NCBI GenBank assembly: GCA_019751575.1
Contig: JAIENF010000181.1
Coordinates: 1-5,805 of the forward strand
Reading direction: 5' to 3'
Source: Burkholderiales bacterium
Lineage (GTDB): Bacteria; Pseudomonadota; Gammaproteobacteria; Burkholderiales; CAIKXV01
DNA: 5,805 bases
In this document: positions 5,742 through 5,805 of the stretch, piece by piece
Layout of the letters: every line of letters begins with the position of its first letter
Position numbering within the stretch: the stretch's first letter is position 1
Made by a program: the position numbers and the translations under genes
The notes under the pieces: generated by a model
Told to the model about the DNA's origin: nothing
What the model saw: the letters and a program-made list of their open reading frames with translations, nothing else
The model's database searches: none

Positions 5742-5805
5742 ATGGCCATGGCCTCCGCCCTGCCTCCCCGGCTCGGGATCTGGTTCCACCTCGCCCAGCT
5801 GGCGC
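5742..5805 (+). CDS. Second copy of the SDH-family protease gene, 5' part only
   Basis: The visible 64 bases encode MAMASALPPRLGIWFHLAQLA, identical to the first 21 residues of the protease at 2235-3167, with the same ribosome binding site 5 bases before the ATG. The membrane segment and catalytic core would lie beyond the window. Whether this is a full paralogue, a truncated copy, or the same locus reached again through a misassembly cannot be decided here. Confidence 0.6.
   Translation, partial: MAMASALPPRLGIWFHLAQLA

Larger units (their letters stand above)
5654..5805 (+). repeat. Direct repeat, copy 2 (runs off the window)
   Basis: This is the counterpart of 2147-2298, identical except at 5718 (C), 5723 (G) and 5728 (T). 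It contains the same leader hairpin (5668-5697), the same GAGGAA ribosome binding site (5731-5736) and the same start codon context. Because it is still identical at the last base, the real extent to the right is unknown. Confidence 0.95.

Noticed and set aside
1..5805. tRNA, rRNA or CRISPR array
   Set aside because: No cloverleaf or rRNA-like conserved stretch was seen, and the only repeats are one long direct pair and one inverted pair, not regularly spaced short repeats.

Overview
The window reads as accessory chromosome from a GC-rich Gram-negative bacterium, most likely a betaproteobacterium of the Burkholderiales type. The main clue is a tripartite-tricarboxylate (Bug-type) solute-binding protein placed directly behind catabolic genes, an arrangement very common in that group. 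Hand-counted 60-base stretches of the flanking genes are about 68-70% GC, while stretches inside the methyltransferase gene are about 40-58% GC. Taxonomy is inferred; there is no rRNA or marker gene here.

Left part (1-2130, + strand): a tightly spaced, apparently co-transcribed set. It holds the 3' part of a small cupin gene, a hydratase/fumarylacetoacetate hydrolase-family gene carrying a one-base frameshift, and a periplasmic Bug-type binding protein with a very strong ribosome binding site. Together they look like a small-molecule catabolic operon: capture of an organic acid by the binding protein, then hydration or C-C bond chemistry. The substrate is not readable from the sequence.

Middle part (2131-4423): a leader with a strong hairpin precedes a membrane-anchored ClpP-fold serine protease of the SDH (serine dehydrogenase proteinase) family. 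Convergent to it is a gamma-glutamyltransferase-family gene that keeps its catalytic Thr and C-terminal domain but has lost its 5' end. The break is sharp, at about 4421-4426.

Right part (4424-5653): a lower-GC segment with one class I SAM-dependent methyltransferase gene, a convincing intrinsic terminator overlapping its stop codon, and a perfect 10-bp inverted repeat with ends of the GGGTCAGAGA type.

Right edge (5654-5805): a second copy (149 of 152 bases identical, offset exactly 3507) of the protease leader, hairpin, ribosome binding site and first 21 codons, running off the window. The window therefore holds one full period of a possible 3.5-kb duplication or cassette structure: protease, broken GGT, foreign methyltransferase, then protease again. 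This rearranged architecture is the most unusual thing here. I do not see a clearly new multi-gene system, and an assembly artefact is a live alternative for both the frameshift and the repeat.
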